Position numbers and translations under genes: made by a program
In this document: one piece after another, positions 54,378 through 61,852 of the stretch
Position numbering within the stretch: position 1 is the first letter of the stretch
Layout of the letters: the number at the start of each line of letters is the position of its first letter
Assembly (NCBI RefSeq): GCF_900115755.1
Contig: NZ_FOXQ01000018.1
Span: 1 to 64,000 of the forward strand
Source: Parafilimonas terrae
Lineage (GTDB): Bacteria > Bacteroidota > Bacteroidia > Chitinophagales > Chitinophagaceae
Direction: 5' to 3'
DNA length: 64,000 bases
Notes under the pieces: model-generated
Told to the model about the DNA's origin: nothing
Seen by the model: only the letters and a program-made list of their open reading frames with translations
The model's database searches: none

Positions 54378-54608
54378 ATGCCAAATTTTACACCTGAAGA
54401 CTTATTGTTATACCTGGCTGGAGAGTTGAATGAAGCGCAAAGCAAAACCGTTGAGGAAGAGTTAAAGACAAACTGGGTTTTGCGCGAAAAATTTAATGTG
54501 CTGAAAGAAGCAGGCAAACGTGTTGATACTATGAAGCTGCAGTCTCCCGCAAAACAAACGTTGCAAAATATTATGCGCTATGCCATGCGCAAGCCGGTGA
54601 AGGCATAA
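54378..54608 (+). CDS. Small hypothetical protein, 76 aa
   Basis: The protein is mostly helical and soluble: MPNFTPEDLLLYLAGELNE, then KTVEEELKTNWVLREKFNVLKEAG. The N-terminal LLLYLAGEL with a following E-rich helix resembles the first helices of anti-sigma-factor-like proteins, but no zinc-binding residues or membrane helix is present. Function is unknown. Reading frame and composition look genuine; it is followed by a strong terminator. Confidence 0.7.
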   Translation: MPNFTPEDLLLYLAGELNEAQSKTVEEELKTNWVLREKFNVLKEAGKRVDTMKLQSPAKQTLQNIMRYAMRKPVKA

Positions 54609-54620
54609 ATTTAACTGTTG

Positions 54621-54668
54621 AAAAAAATCTGTTCATGACTAATTTCGCTGCCACGAACAGATTTTTTT
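54621..54668 (+). terminator. Hairpin terminator directly abutting the nth start codon
   Basis: Perfect 14-bp arms, AAAAAAATCTGTTC and GAACAGATTTTTTT, make a stem whose T-run ends at 54668, immediately before the ATG of nth at 54669. Confidence 0.88.
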
Positions 54669-55337
54669 ATGACACGTAAAGAGCGATTTCAGTTTTGTAT
54701 TAATTATTTTGAAGAGCATTTCCCCATTGCCGAAACTGAACTGGAATATAAAAACCCTTACCAATTATTAGTGGCTGTAATTCTTTCTGCCCAATGCACC
54801 GACAAACGCGTAAACCTTACTACACCCGCCATCTTTCAAAAATATCCTTCTGCCAAAGAATTATCCGAAGCAAGCTTTGAAGAGCTTTTTCCTTATATAA
54901 AAAGCATTTCTTATCCTAACAATAAAACAAAACATTTAATAGGCATGGCGCAAATGCTTATAAATAATTTTGGCGGCGAAGTGCCTATGACGGTGGAGGA
55001 ATTAATGAAGCTGCCGGGTGTTGGGCGCAAAACCGCCAATGTAATTACTTCGGTTGTAGATAAGCAGCCAAACATGGCTGTGGATACGCATGTGTTTCGT
55101 GTAGCCGCAAGAATTGGGTTAACGGTGAATGCGAAGACACCATTGGCAACAGAAAAACAATTGATTGCTTTTATTCCAAAAGAGCTTATTCATAAAGCGC
55201 ATCACTGGCTTATTTTGCATGGCAGGTATATATGCGTGGCAAGAAACCCCAAATGCGGCGAATGCGGTTTAAAACCCGCATGCAAATATTATAATACTGT
55301 TATTAAGAAAAAAATTGCAGAAAAAACTAAGCTTTAA
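54669..55337 (+). CDS. nth: Endonuclease III
   Basis: Nth removes oxidised pyrimidines from DNA and cuts the abasic site. The 222-residue protein has the helix-hairpin-helix LPGVGRKTANVI (catalytic Lys in GRKTA), the catalytic Asp in VDTHVFRVAAR and a C-terminal 4Fe-4S cluster motif C-x6-C-x2-C-x5-C (from CVARNPKC onward). These match bacterial Nth. Confidence 0.97.
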   Translation: MTRKERFQFCINYFEEHFPIAETELEYKNPYQLLVAVILSAQCTDKRVNLTTPAIFQKYPSAKELSEASFEELFPYIKSISYPNNKTKHLIGMAQMLINNFGGEVPMTVEELMKLPGVGRKTANVITSVVDKQPNMAVDTHVFRVAARIGLTVNAKTPLATEKQLIAFIPKELIHKAHHWLILHGRYICVARNPKCGECGLKPACKYYNTVIKKKIAEKTKL

Positions 55338-55348
55338 TTGCTTCGCTA

Positions 55349-56443
55349 TCAGTTCACCGCTTTTTTTAATTTAATATTCAGGTCAATAAAAATCTTTTCA
55401 GTTTCTATCATCATTTTAAGCTCATGGCTTTCAGGATAGATGAGTTTTAATCTCTTGGAAATATTTTGCAAAATCACGTTACGGCCATTGGTAAGTGATG
55501 ATGTTTCTATTGGTTTTGTCCAGGCGAGCTTTACATTAATTTCTTCATTCCGTACAGAAATAATTATGTTGAGCAAAGGATCTTTAATAGTATAGCTGCA
55601 CAGTTGTTTAAAAGCATTTTCAACAAGCGGCAGAATTATAAACGGTGCAATGGTTTCATTGGCAAACGAACCATGCACCGAACAGTTTACACGAATCTCT
55701 TTTTCGGCAGTTAGTTTTTCAAGGTCAATATACTGCTGCAACAATTCAATTTCTTTTCGCAGCGGTACTTTCGATGATGTATTCTCATATAAAATATACA
55801 ACAGCAGGTGCCTTATTTTTTTCATGGATTGCGCAGCCACCAACGGCCGTTCGTTAGCAATTATTTCCATGCGGGTTAAAAGATCGGTAAGAAAAGCCGG
55901 TTGAATAGCTTTCTCTTCATCTGGCTTAAGTTTCAGCTTCTCCTGTTCAAGCAGGTCAAGCTCCTGTTGTTTTATATAATAGAGCTTGCCAAGTTTAATG
56001 GAAGCGGCCACACAGCCTTCCATATTTATCTGGCTGAACAAAAGAAAAAAATCAGACGGATAAAGTTTATAACTGCCAACTTCCAGCTTCATACCAAACA
56101 AGCCCCTTATGTGCGGCACTATATATTTTGCATTCAGGTAATAAAAAAGTATGAAGGCGAGACTTGCTAAAAGCCATAGAAACAACATACCTGCATACCT
56201 GCCTTTATGCAGGAATTTTGGGAACAGGTAATAAATAATAAAATAACAGAAACACATATCCAGCGGTGTGGTTTCTGCCACTTCAACAAATGCTGCAAAA
56301 AAACTTTTTCCAAACCCCCATTTTGGCTCCATCACTATAGCCGACATGAGCGCATAATATACTATCCACAAAAACCAAAACACAGCATGCCTGCTTAAGC
56401 GATAGTTTGGATTATTTGAAAAGATAAAAGGATGAATCTTCAT
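55349..56443 (-). CDS. Degenerate LytS-type sensor kinase lacking the phospho-acceptor His
   Basis: The 364-residue protein has four N-terminal membrane helices (to about 150) and a C-terminal LytS/YehU-type His_kinase region. The normal PHFLFN box reads PAFLTD (A183 in place of His), so it cannot autophosphorylate there. The N-box is kept (LPLVENAFKQL), but the glycine-rich ATP-lid is replaced by NVILQNISKRLKLIYP. It therefore looks like a pseudokinase. It faces away from the intact LytS/LytTR operon across a 320-base gap that contains the hairpin GGTGGT/ACCACC at 56508-56523. It may modulate the neighbouring system. Confidence 0.85.
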   Translation of the reverse strand: MKIHPFIFSNNPNYRLSRHAVFWFLWIVYYALMSAIVMEPKWGFGKSFFAAFVEVAETTPLDMCFCYFIIYYLFPKFLHKGRYAGMLFLWLLASLAFILFYYLNAKYIVPHIRGLFGMKLEVGSYKLYPSDFFLLFSQINMEGCVAASIKLGKLYYIKQQELDLLEQEKLKLKPDEEKAIQPAFLTDLLTRMEIIANERPLVAAQSMKKIRHLLLYILYENTSSKVPLRKEIELLQQYIDLEKLTAEKEIRVNCSVHGSFANETIAPFIILPLVENAFKQLCSYTIKDPLLNIIISVRNEEINVKLAWTKPIETSSLTNGRNVILQNISKRLKLIYPESHELKMMIETEKIFIDLNIKLKKAVN

Positions 56444-56720
56444 CTGCTATAAAAATTGGGTATGGTAAAGTAAATTGAATTTTTAATCAGCTTCTAAAAA
56501 AAGTACAGGTGGTAAAAACCACCCGTAGTTGTCTAAAATGAGAAAAAAAATTCAATCCTTATGCCTCAAACTTATAATACCGGCACTTGTAAAATTTCTT
56601 AAACATTACCAAAGCATGATTTTTTTATACCGAAGCCTGCGTTTATCAACTTTAAGTTGTCCTACAAAAGAACGGTAGCTCAATTATTAATTATCGCCGC
56701 TTGTAACTATTAACTTTTTA

Positions 56721-56750
56721 ATTACGTTATCTTAAATAAATATTACGTTA
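56721..56750 (+). promoter_or_regulatory. Direct repeat resembling a LytTR-binding site
   Basis: ATTACGTTA occurs at 56721-56729 and again at 56742-56750, a centre spacing of 21 bp, or two helical turns. LytTR regulators bind paired 9-bp direct repeats with just such spacing. The repeat lies 14 bases before the kinase gene of a LytS/LytTR operon, so autoregulation is likely. Confidence 0.55.
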
Positions 56751-56763
56751 CTAATAAGCTAAA

Positions 56764-57837
56764 ATGGACACCGCTGCATCTATATTATTTTCTGCAAAGC
56801 CAGGAACCTTCATAAAAAAAAACCTGGCTGTAAAGCTTATAGCAGTGCCTGTGCTGGCGGTATTAATTGTAAACATTTCGAAAATAATAACCAATAACCG
56901 CTATAGCTTTTTACAATTGTCGCTTATATACACTTACTTCATCAGCCTGGCATGGCTTATATGGGAAGGTAATGTGCGGTTGCTGCTATTTCTTAAAGCC
57001 AGTTTCAGGCTGCCATCAAAAGAATATTATAAAACAGTTCTTGCTTTATATAGTTTTATTATTTTATATACAAGCTTTATTGCAACAGGCGGCCTTTTTT
57101 TGTGGCTTAATTTTTCAAAGGAAGATTATTCATCTTATGGAAAAATTTTTCCTGCCGTTATCATTATAGTTATTACGGCTTTGTTTATTGCTAATCTTTA
57201 TGAGATGTTTTATCTTAAAGCCCAACAGCAGGATATAGAGAAAAGGGCAGAGCAGTTAAACATAGCCAAAACACATGCAGAGCTTGTTGCGCTAAAAAAC
57301 CAGATAGACCCGCATTTTCTTTTTAACTCACTTAATACTTTATCTTATCTTATTTCATCAGACCCGCAAAACGCCCGTTTATATAACGATACGCTGGCAA
57401 AAGTTTACCGCTATATTTTAGTGAGCCGGGAAAGAAACCTCGTATCAGCAGCAGATGAACTGGAATTTCTAAGCAACTTTTTTTATTTACTGAAAATAAG
57501 GTTTGACAAAGCTGTAAATATGGTTATTGAAATAAAAAGCATGTCAACTGAAGAAGTTTTTCTTCCGCCTATTTCATTGCAGATTTTATTGGAAAATGCC
57601 ATAAAGCATAATGAAGTCAGCTGCACAAACCCGCTTTTGATAAATGTAATCCTCTCATCAAATTATATAATAATAAGAAACCGCATCATTAAAAAATCTT
57701 ATGAGCAGCCATCAACAGGTACCGGTTTACATAACCTTGATAACAGGTATAAATTACTAACCGGCAAAAACATAATTGTTTATAAAAACAACGATTACTT
57801 TACTGTTAAACTGCCCATCATATACCCACAGATATAA
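56764..57837 (+). CDS. LytS-type sensor histidine kinase
   Basis: The 357-residue protein has four membrane helices in the first 150 residues, then the intact LytS His_kinase motif ALKNQIDPHFLFNSLNTLSYL with His184. The ATPase part includes the N-box ILLENAIKHNEV and the G-box STGTGLHNLDNRYKLL. It should autophosphorylate and pass phosphate to the LytTR regulator encoded 21 bases downstream. No sensor domain of known ligand is visible. Confidence 0.93.
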   Translation: MDTAASILFSAKPGTFIKKNLAVKLIAVPVLAVLIVNISKIITNNRYSFLQLSLIYTYFISLAWLIWEGNVRLLLFLKASFRLPSKEYYKTVLALYSFIILYTSFIATGGLFLWLNFSKEDYSSYGKIFPAVIIIVITALFIANLYEMFYLKAQQQDIEKRAEQLNIAKTHAELVALKNQIDPHFLFNSLNTLSYLISSDPQNARLYNDTLAKVYRYILVSRERNLVSAADELEFLSNFFYLLKIRFDKAVNMVIEIKSMSTEEVFLPPISLQILLENAIKHNEVSCTNPLLINVILSSNYIIIRNRIIKKSYEQPSTGTGLHNLDNRYKLLTGKNIIVYKNNDYFTVKLPIIYPQI

Positions 57838-57858
57838 CTTATATAAAACTGAAAAAGC

Positions 57859-58614
57859 ATGAAAGTATTTATAGCAGAAGACGAATTACCAGCTCTTGAA
57901 AATTTAAAAATGTGCTTAAACAGCGTTGGCAACAATATTGAAATTGCAGGTACTGCAGGCAGCGTTATGCAAAGCCTTCAGTGGTTGAACACACATCCTT
58001 TACCTGATTTAATATTGATGGACATCCATCTTTCAGACGGCTTATCGTTTCATATTTTTAAAGAAGGCCAGGTGAACTGTCCCATCATTTTTACAACGGC
58101 TTACGACAAGTATATGATAGAAGCTTTTGAATACAACTGTATAGATTATTTATTAAAGCCTGTAGATGCCGGCAGGCTTTCTGTAGCATTGAATAAATAT
58201 AAAAACCTGCAGCAACATTTTATTAATAATTATACTTCCATTATTGATTACCTGCAAAACAGCAAAAAGAATAAATCGAGGATCATTGTAAAAAAAGGAA
58301 CTGAATTTTTAAGCCTGAAGCTGGACGACATACTTTATTTTTTTACGGAGCACAAACTTGTTTTTGCAGTAGATAAAGACAACCGGAAATTTTTATGCGA
58401 AACAGGTTCATTAGCTGATGTTGAAGCCATGCTTGATGAAACAAAATTCTTCAGGGCAAACAGGAAGTATATTGTAAACGCAGATTATATCACCAAGTTT
58501 AAAAGCATAGACAAAAGCAAGATAAATGTGGAGCTGGCTTTGCCTTTAAATGAAGAAATAATCGTGAGCCAGGAAAATGCCGCTTCTTTTAAGAAATGGA
58601 TAAGTGAAGTTTAA
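57859..58614 (+). CDS. LytTR-family response regulator
   Basis: The 251-residue regulator has a receiver domain with the acidic pair E7-D8, phospho-acceptor D55 (LILMDIHLSDG), T80 and K100 (LLKP). Its C-terminal LytTR DNA-binding domain covers about 145-250 (IIVKKGTEFLSLKLDDILYF, FFRANRKYIVNADYI). It is the partner of the upstream kinase and overlaps the convergent mgtC gene by 4 bases. It likely binds the direct repeat at 56721-56750. Confidence 0.95.
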   Translation: MKVFIAEDELPALENLKMCLNSVGNNIEIAGTAGSVMQSLQWLNTHPLPDLILMDIHLSDGLSFHIFKEGQVNCPIIFTTAYDKYMIEAFEYNCIDYLLKPVDAGRLSVALNKYKNLQQHFINNYTSIIDYLQNSKKNKSRIIVKKGTEFLSLKLDDILYFFTEHKLVFAVDKDNRKFLCETGSLADVEAMLDETKFFRANRKYIVNADYITKFKSIDKSKINVELALPLNEEIIVSQENAASFKKWISEV

Positions 58615-59300
58615 ATGCCGGCCGGCCTGAACTCAACTTCTTTTATACCGTTAGTATTATTCAGCGACTCTACAAAGCTGAGCACTGCTTTATTGGACAT
58701 GCTGCGGTTAATTCTTATTTCAACCGCGCATATATTATCTTCTTTAGCATTGGAAAATTTCAGGTGATTATAAGCAATATTATTTGTGTTCAGCATTGCT
58801 TCCAGTTGTGATAAAGAAATCTTTTCCCGGTTAAACCTTAACTGTATTTCGGTTTGCCTTCTTTCAACTATTAATTTCTTTTTATAAGGCTTGATAACAA
58901 CGAGTATAATTAAAACCAAAACCGTTGTTACAGCCGCAGCAAAATAAAGGCCGCCACCAACAGCGAGGCCAATGCCTGCAACCGTCCATAAGCCTGCTGC
59001 AGTAGTAAGGCCTTTAACAACTTCATGCTTTAAAAACAAAATGGTGCCAGCGCCTAAAAAGCCAATGCCACTTATCACCTGTGCTGCCACGCGTGATGGA
59101 TCCAAAGAAATATGCCCTTCCATCTGAACGCCGGCAAAGCCATAAGCAGAAACAATCATTATTAAAGCAGAGCCCATGCATACGAGCATGTGCGTTCGCA
59201 AACCGGCTGCCCATTCATAACGTTGCCTGTCAATGCCAACAGCGCCGCCCATGACCGCTGCGAGAAATAAACGTAAGGTAACTTCCTGCCATGTAATCAT
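58611..59300 (-). CDS. MgtC/SapB-family membrane protein
   Basis: The 229-residue protein has about five membrane helices with the family motif GGAVGIDRQRYEWAAGLRTHMLVCMGSALIM near the N-terminus and GIGFLGAGTILF. A cytoplasmic ACT-like C-terminal domain (about 150-229) follows. MgtC relatives modulate magnesium stress or ATP synthase activity in pathogens; the role in this organism is not known. Confidence 0.93.
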   Translation of the reverse strand: MITWQEVTLRLFLAAVMGGAVGIDRQRYEWAAGLRTHMLVCMGSALIMIVSAYGFAGVQMEGHISLDPSRVAAQVISGIGFLGAGTILFLKHEVVKGLTTAAGLWTVAGIGLAVGGGLYFAAAVTTVLVLIILVVIKPYKKKLIVERRQTEIQLRFNREKISLSQLEAMLNTNNIAYNHLKFSNAKEDNICAVEIRINRSMSNKAVLSFVESLNNTNGIKEVEFRPAGI

Positions 59301-59340
59301 AATTACAAAGCTATTAAAAGATTATCGCGATAATATAGCT

Positions 59341-60147
59341 TTAACCATTATCAACAAACCCGGGATATAAAGTCATGCCGCCATCTACAAACAATGTTGT
59401 ACCGGTTATATATTCAGCATCATCACTTGCCAGCCACACAGCCGCTTTCGCTATATCTTCCGGCACGCCTATTCTATTATAAGGAATAAGTTCCAACAGC
59501 TTTTCCCTGTCTTGTTTTGTATCCCATGCGTCTTCGTTAATCGGCGTTTTAACAGCACCCGGCGCTATGCTGTTTATGCGAATTTTATTTGGAGCAAATT
59601 CCTGTGCAATAGATTTCATCAGCAACATTATACCGCCTTTACTGGCTGCATAATTTGCATGCCCGGCCCAGGGAATAACTTCATGCACACTGCTCATACA
59701 AATTATTTTACCTATGCTTTTCGATTTACCATTATCGCCCCTTCGCAAAAATTCTTTTATGGCTTCCCGTGCACATAAAAACTGGCCTGTAAGATTTACG
59801 CTTATTACAAAGTTCCAATCATCCAAACTCATCTCCGTAAACTTCCCATCTTTTTGCAGGCCTGCATTGTTTATAAGAATATCAACCGTGCCGAATTGCT
59901 TCACTACTTCAGCAAACATTTTTACTACTTCATCTTCTTTACTCACATCACATTGATAACCGGCAGCCTTTCCGCCATTGCTTACAATATCATTAACTAT
60001 AATATCAGCTTTGGGTTTTGATGATGCCCGCGGATAATTTACAATTACCGTGGCGCCTGCTTCAGCAAAAGCTTTGGCACAACCGGCGCCAATGCCAGAA
60101 CTTGCCCCGGTAATAACAGCAACCTGTTTATCTAATTTCTTATCCAT
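59341..60147 (-). CDS. Short-chain dehydrogenase, glucose 1-dehydrogenase-like
   Basis: The 268-residue protein is a classical SDR. The NAD(P) loop is VITGASSGIGAG, NNAG stabilises the central sheet, and the Ser/Tyr/Lys catalytic set lies in ICMSSVHE and YAASKGG. The sequence resembles glucose 1-dehydrogenases (LRRGDNG, WASDDAEYITG-type segments), but the substrate is not certain. It has no close operon partner. Confidence 0.92.
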   Translation of the reverse strand: MDKKLDKQVAVITGASSGIGAGCAKAFAEAGATVIVNYPRASSKPKADIIVNDIVSNGGKAAGYQCDVSKEDEVVKMFAEVVKQFGTVDILINNAGLQKDGKFTEMSLDDWNFVISVNLTGQFLCAREAIKEFLRRGDNGKSKSIGKIICMSSVHEVIPWAGHANYAASKGGIMLLMKSIAQEFAPNKIRINSIAPGAVKTPINEDAWDTKQDREKLLELIPYNRIGVPEDIAKAAVWLASDDAEYITGTTLFVDGGMTLYPGFVDNG

Positions 60148-60217
60148 ATTAATTGTTTTGAATGATGAAGGTTTATAATTGCAGGCAATTCATCATATAG
60201 CAGGTTAATCAAAACAA

Positions 60218-60889
60218 CTATAATGCCCAATCAATTGGTTGTTGTTTTTGCTTTACGAGGTATTCATTTGTTTTACTGAAATGCCGGCAGCCAAAAAAAC
60301 CTTTATCAGCACTGAAGGGAGAAGGATGTGCTGCTTTTAAAACATAGTGTTTGCTTTGATCTATGAGCTCCTGTTTCTGATGTGCAAACGAGCCCCATAA
60401 TAAAAACACGATGCCTTCTTTTTCATCAGATACTTTTTTAATTACAGCATCTGTAAACTGGTGCCAGCCAATCTTTGCATGAGAATTTGGCTCACCTGCA
60501 CGCACCGTCAAAGCAGCGTTTAATAACATAACACCTTGTTCTGCCCATGGCGTTAAATCGCCGGTAGCTGGTATAGGTATGCCAACGTCATTATGTAATT
60601 CTTTAAAAATATTAATGAGTGAAGGCGGCTGCCGTATGCCTTTTGGAACGGAGAAAGATAAACCCATTGCCTGGCCCTGGCCATGATATGGGTCTTGTCC
60701 TAATAACAGAACTTTTAATTTATTAAATGGTGTTTTTTCAAAAGCGTTAAATATCAATGAGCCGGGCGGGTAAATAATTTTACCCTGCGCTTTTTCTGTT
60801 TTAAGAAAAGCCGCTATATTTTCAAAGTAAGATTTGGAAAACTCAGCTTGTAAAACATTCTTCCAGCTTTCTTCTATTTTAACATCCAT
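60218..60889 (-). CDS. ung: Uracil-DNA glycosylase
   Basis: Ung removes uracil from DNA at the start of base-excision repair. The 223-residue protein has the catalytic motif GQDPYHGQGQAMGLSFSV (Asp66), the WAEQGVMLLNAALTV stretch and the HPSPFSADKGFFGCRHF motif. These are diagnostic of family 1 Ung. It is divergent from the tRNA gene downstream. Confidence 0.97.
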   Translation of the reverse strand: MDVKIEESWKNVLQAEFSKSYFENIAAFLKTEKAQGKIIYPPGSLIFNAFEKTPFNKLKVLLLGQDPYHGQGQAMGLSFSVPKGIRQPPSLINIFKELHNDVGIPIPATGDLTPWAEQGVMLLNAALTVRAGEPNSHAKIGWHQFTDAVIKKVSDEKEGIVFLLWGSFAHQKQELIDQSKHYVLKAAHPSPFSADKGFFGCRHFSKTNEYLVKQKQQPIDWAL

Positions 60890-60952
60890 ACCGTACGCTT
60901 TAGGTTTGGCTGCAAACTAATTAAAAATTACTTTTGCGGCGTTTATACTAAT

Positions 60953-61026
60953 GGTTCGGTAGCTCAGCTGGATAGAGCAACTGCCTTCTAAGCAGTAGGT
61001 CATTGGTTCGAATCCAATCCGGATCA
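60953..61026 (+). tRNA. tRNA-Arg (anticodon TCT)
   Basis: The 74-base gene folds into a full cloverleaf: acceptor stem GGTTCGG with CCGGATC (two GU pairs), D-stem GCTC/GAGC, anticodon stem ACTGC/GCAGT around CTTCTAA, and T-stem ATTGG/CCAAT with TTCGAAT. Discriminator A is at 61026. It is followed by its own terminator and then a GIY-YIG gene. Confidence 0.96.
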
Positions 61027-61033
61027 CTTTAAG

Positions 61034-61056
61034 CCTCTTACGTAAGAGGTTTTTTT
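61034..61056 (+). terminator. Terminator of tRNA-Arg
   Basis: CCTCTTAC and GTAAGAGG form an 8-bp perfect stem (61034-61049), followed by seven Ts that end 3 bases before the first GIY-YIG start codon. Confidence 0.9.
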
Positions 61057-61059
61057 ATT

Positions 61060-61311
61060 ATGACTGCGTATTGCTATATATTATTCAGCGCTAAACTTAA
61101 CAAATACTATATCGGCTCAACAACAGATATTGAAAGAAGACTGGCTGAACATAATCGCGGCAAAGAAAAGTTTACCCAAACAGGTATACCATGGATTTTA
61201 GTTTATAAAGAAGTTTTCTCAGAATTAAAACCGGCGAGGCAAAGAGAGTTTTACATTAAGAAAATGAAAAGCAGGTTATTTATTGAAAAACTGATTAGTT
61301 CAGTTGGATAG
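61060..61311 (+). CDS. GIY-YIG endonuclease-like protein, copy 1
   Basis: The 83-residue protein is a single GIY-YIG domain: CYILFSAKLNKYYIGSTTD carries the YIL...YIG core, RRLAEHNRG has the catalytic-type Arg, and ELKPARQREFYIKKMKSR has the conserved Glu region. Short stand-alone GIY-YIG proteins are common in Bacteroidota and related to UvrC-type nucleases. Its last codons and stop lie inside the D-arm of a tRNA-like sequence. The protein is the same as that at 61395-61646. Confidence 0.92.
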   Translation: MTAYCYILFSAKLNKYYIGSTTDIERRLAEHNRGKEKFTQTGIPWILVYKEVFSELKPARQREFYIKKMKSRLFIEKLISSVG

Positions 61312-61364
61312 AGCATCCCGATTTCTAATCGGGAAGGTCATTGGTTCGAATCCTGTCCGGATCA
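61289..61364 (+). pseudogene. tRNA-Arg(TCT)-like sequence, copy 1, without a pairing acceptor 5' strand
   Basis: From the D-stem (61298) onward it looks like a tRNA: D-arm GTTC/GAGC, anticodon stem CCCGA/TCGGG around TTTCTAA (anticodon TCT), T-loop TTCGAAT with one T-stem mismatch, and the 3' end CCGGATCA shared with the real tRNA-Arg. The seven bases where the acceptor 5' strand should be (AACTGAT) belong to the GIY-YIG gene and do not pair. It is probably non-functional as a tRNA. Confidence 0.8.
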
Positions 61365-61394
61365 CTTTAAGCCTCTTGCCAAGGCTTTTTTATT

Positions 61395-61646
61395 ATGACT
61401 GCGTATTGCTATATATTATTCAGCGCTAAACTTAACAAATACTATATCGGCTCAACAACAGATATTGAAAGAAGACTGGCTGAACATAATCGCGGCAAAG
61501 AAAAGTTTACCCAAACAGGTATACCATGGATTTTAGTTTATAAAGAAGTTTTCTCAGAATTAAAACCGGCGAGGCAAAGAGAGTTTTACATTAAGAAAAT
61601 GAAAAGCAGGTTATTTATTGAAAAACTGATTAGTTCAGTTGGATAG
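61395..61646 (+). CDS. GIY-YIG endonuclease-like protein, copy 2
   Basis: This 83-residue protein is the same as copy 1, with the same YIL...YIG core and the same stop codon within the following tRNA-like D-arm. Two nearly identical tandem copies of such a small gene are unusual. The DNA is also the same in both copies as far as I can read. Confidence 0.92.
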   Translation: MTAYCYILFSAKLNKYYIGSTTDIERRLAEHNRGKEKFTQTGIPWILVYKEVFSELKPARQREFYIKKMKSRLFIEKLISSVG

Positions 61647-61699
61647 AGCATCCCGATTTCTAATCGGGAAGGTCATTGGTTCGAATCCAATCCGGATCA
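61624..61699 (+). pseudogene. tRNA-Arg(TCT)-like sequence, copy 2, without a pairing acceptor 5' strand
   Basis: This matches the first tRNA-like sequence but has a perfect T-stem (ATTGG/CCAAT) and the same 3' part as the real tRNA-Arg (AATCCGGATCA). The acceptor 5' strand is again replaced by the GIY-YIG gene end. A complete terminator follows. Confidence 0.8.
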
Positions 61700-61703
61700 C
61701 TTT

Positions 61704-61728
61704 AAGCCTCTTGCCAAGAGGCTTTTTT
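61704..61728 (+). terminator. Terminator of the second tRNA-like unit
   Basis: AAGCCTCTT and AAGAGGCTT form a 9-bp stem around GCC, followed by a T-run. The first unit has the same element with a 2-base deletion in the right arm. Confidence 0.85.
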
Positions 61729-61731
61729 ATT

Positions 61732-61802
61732 GTGCATATCATTGCCATTATTATTCAGCCTAAGCTTAACAATTATTATATTGATTCTGCAAATCGTTCA
61801 AA
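61732..61802 (+). pseudogene. Decayed third GIY-YIG copy
   Basis: Directly after the second terminator a GTG begins a reading HIIAIIIQPKLNNYYIDSANR, which lines up with AYCYILFSAKLNKYYIGSTTD of the intact copies. DNA similarity is clear over about 60 bases and then stops. It is a remnant of an older unit. Confidence 0.78.
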
Positions 61803-61808
61803 CACAAT

Positions 61809-61838
61809 AATGCGGTTGAAGTTAAATCCAACCGCATT
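61809..61838 (+). terminator. Hairpin after the decayed GIY-YIG copy
   Basis: AATGCGGTTG and CAACCGCATT form a 10-bp stem followed by Ts. It may also insulate the convergent small gene at 61853. Confidence 0.7.
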
Positions 61839-61852
61839 TTTATCAGAGGCCG

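Larger units (their letters stand above)
61051..61715 (+). repeat. Tandem 335-bp duplication of GIY-YIG plus tRNA-like unit
   Basis: The 303 bases 61051-61353 recur at 61386-61688 as far as I can read without a difference, and similarity continues over the tRNA 3' end and terminator. The period is 335 bp. Such identity points to a very recent duplication or ongoing gene conversion. Confidence 0.92.
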
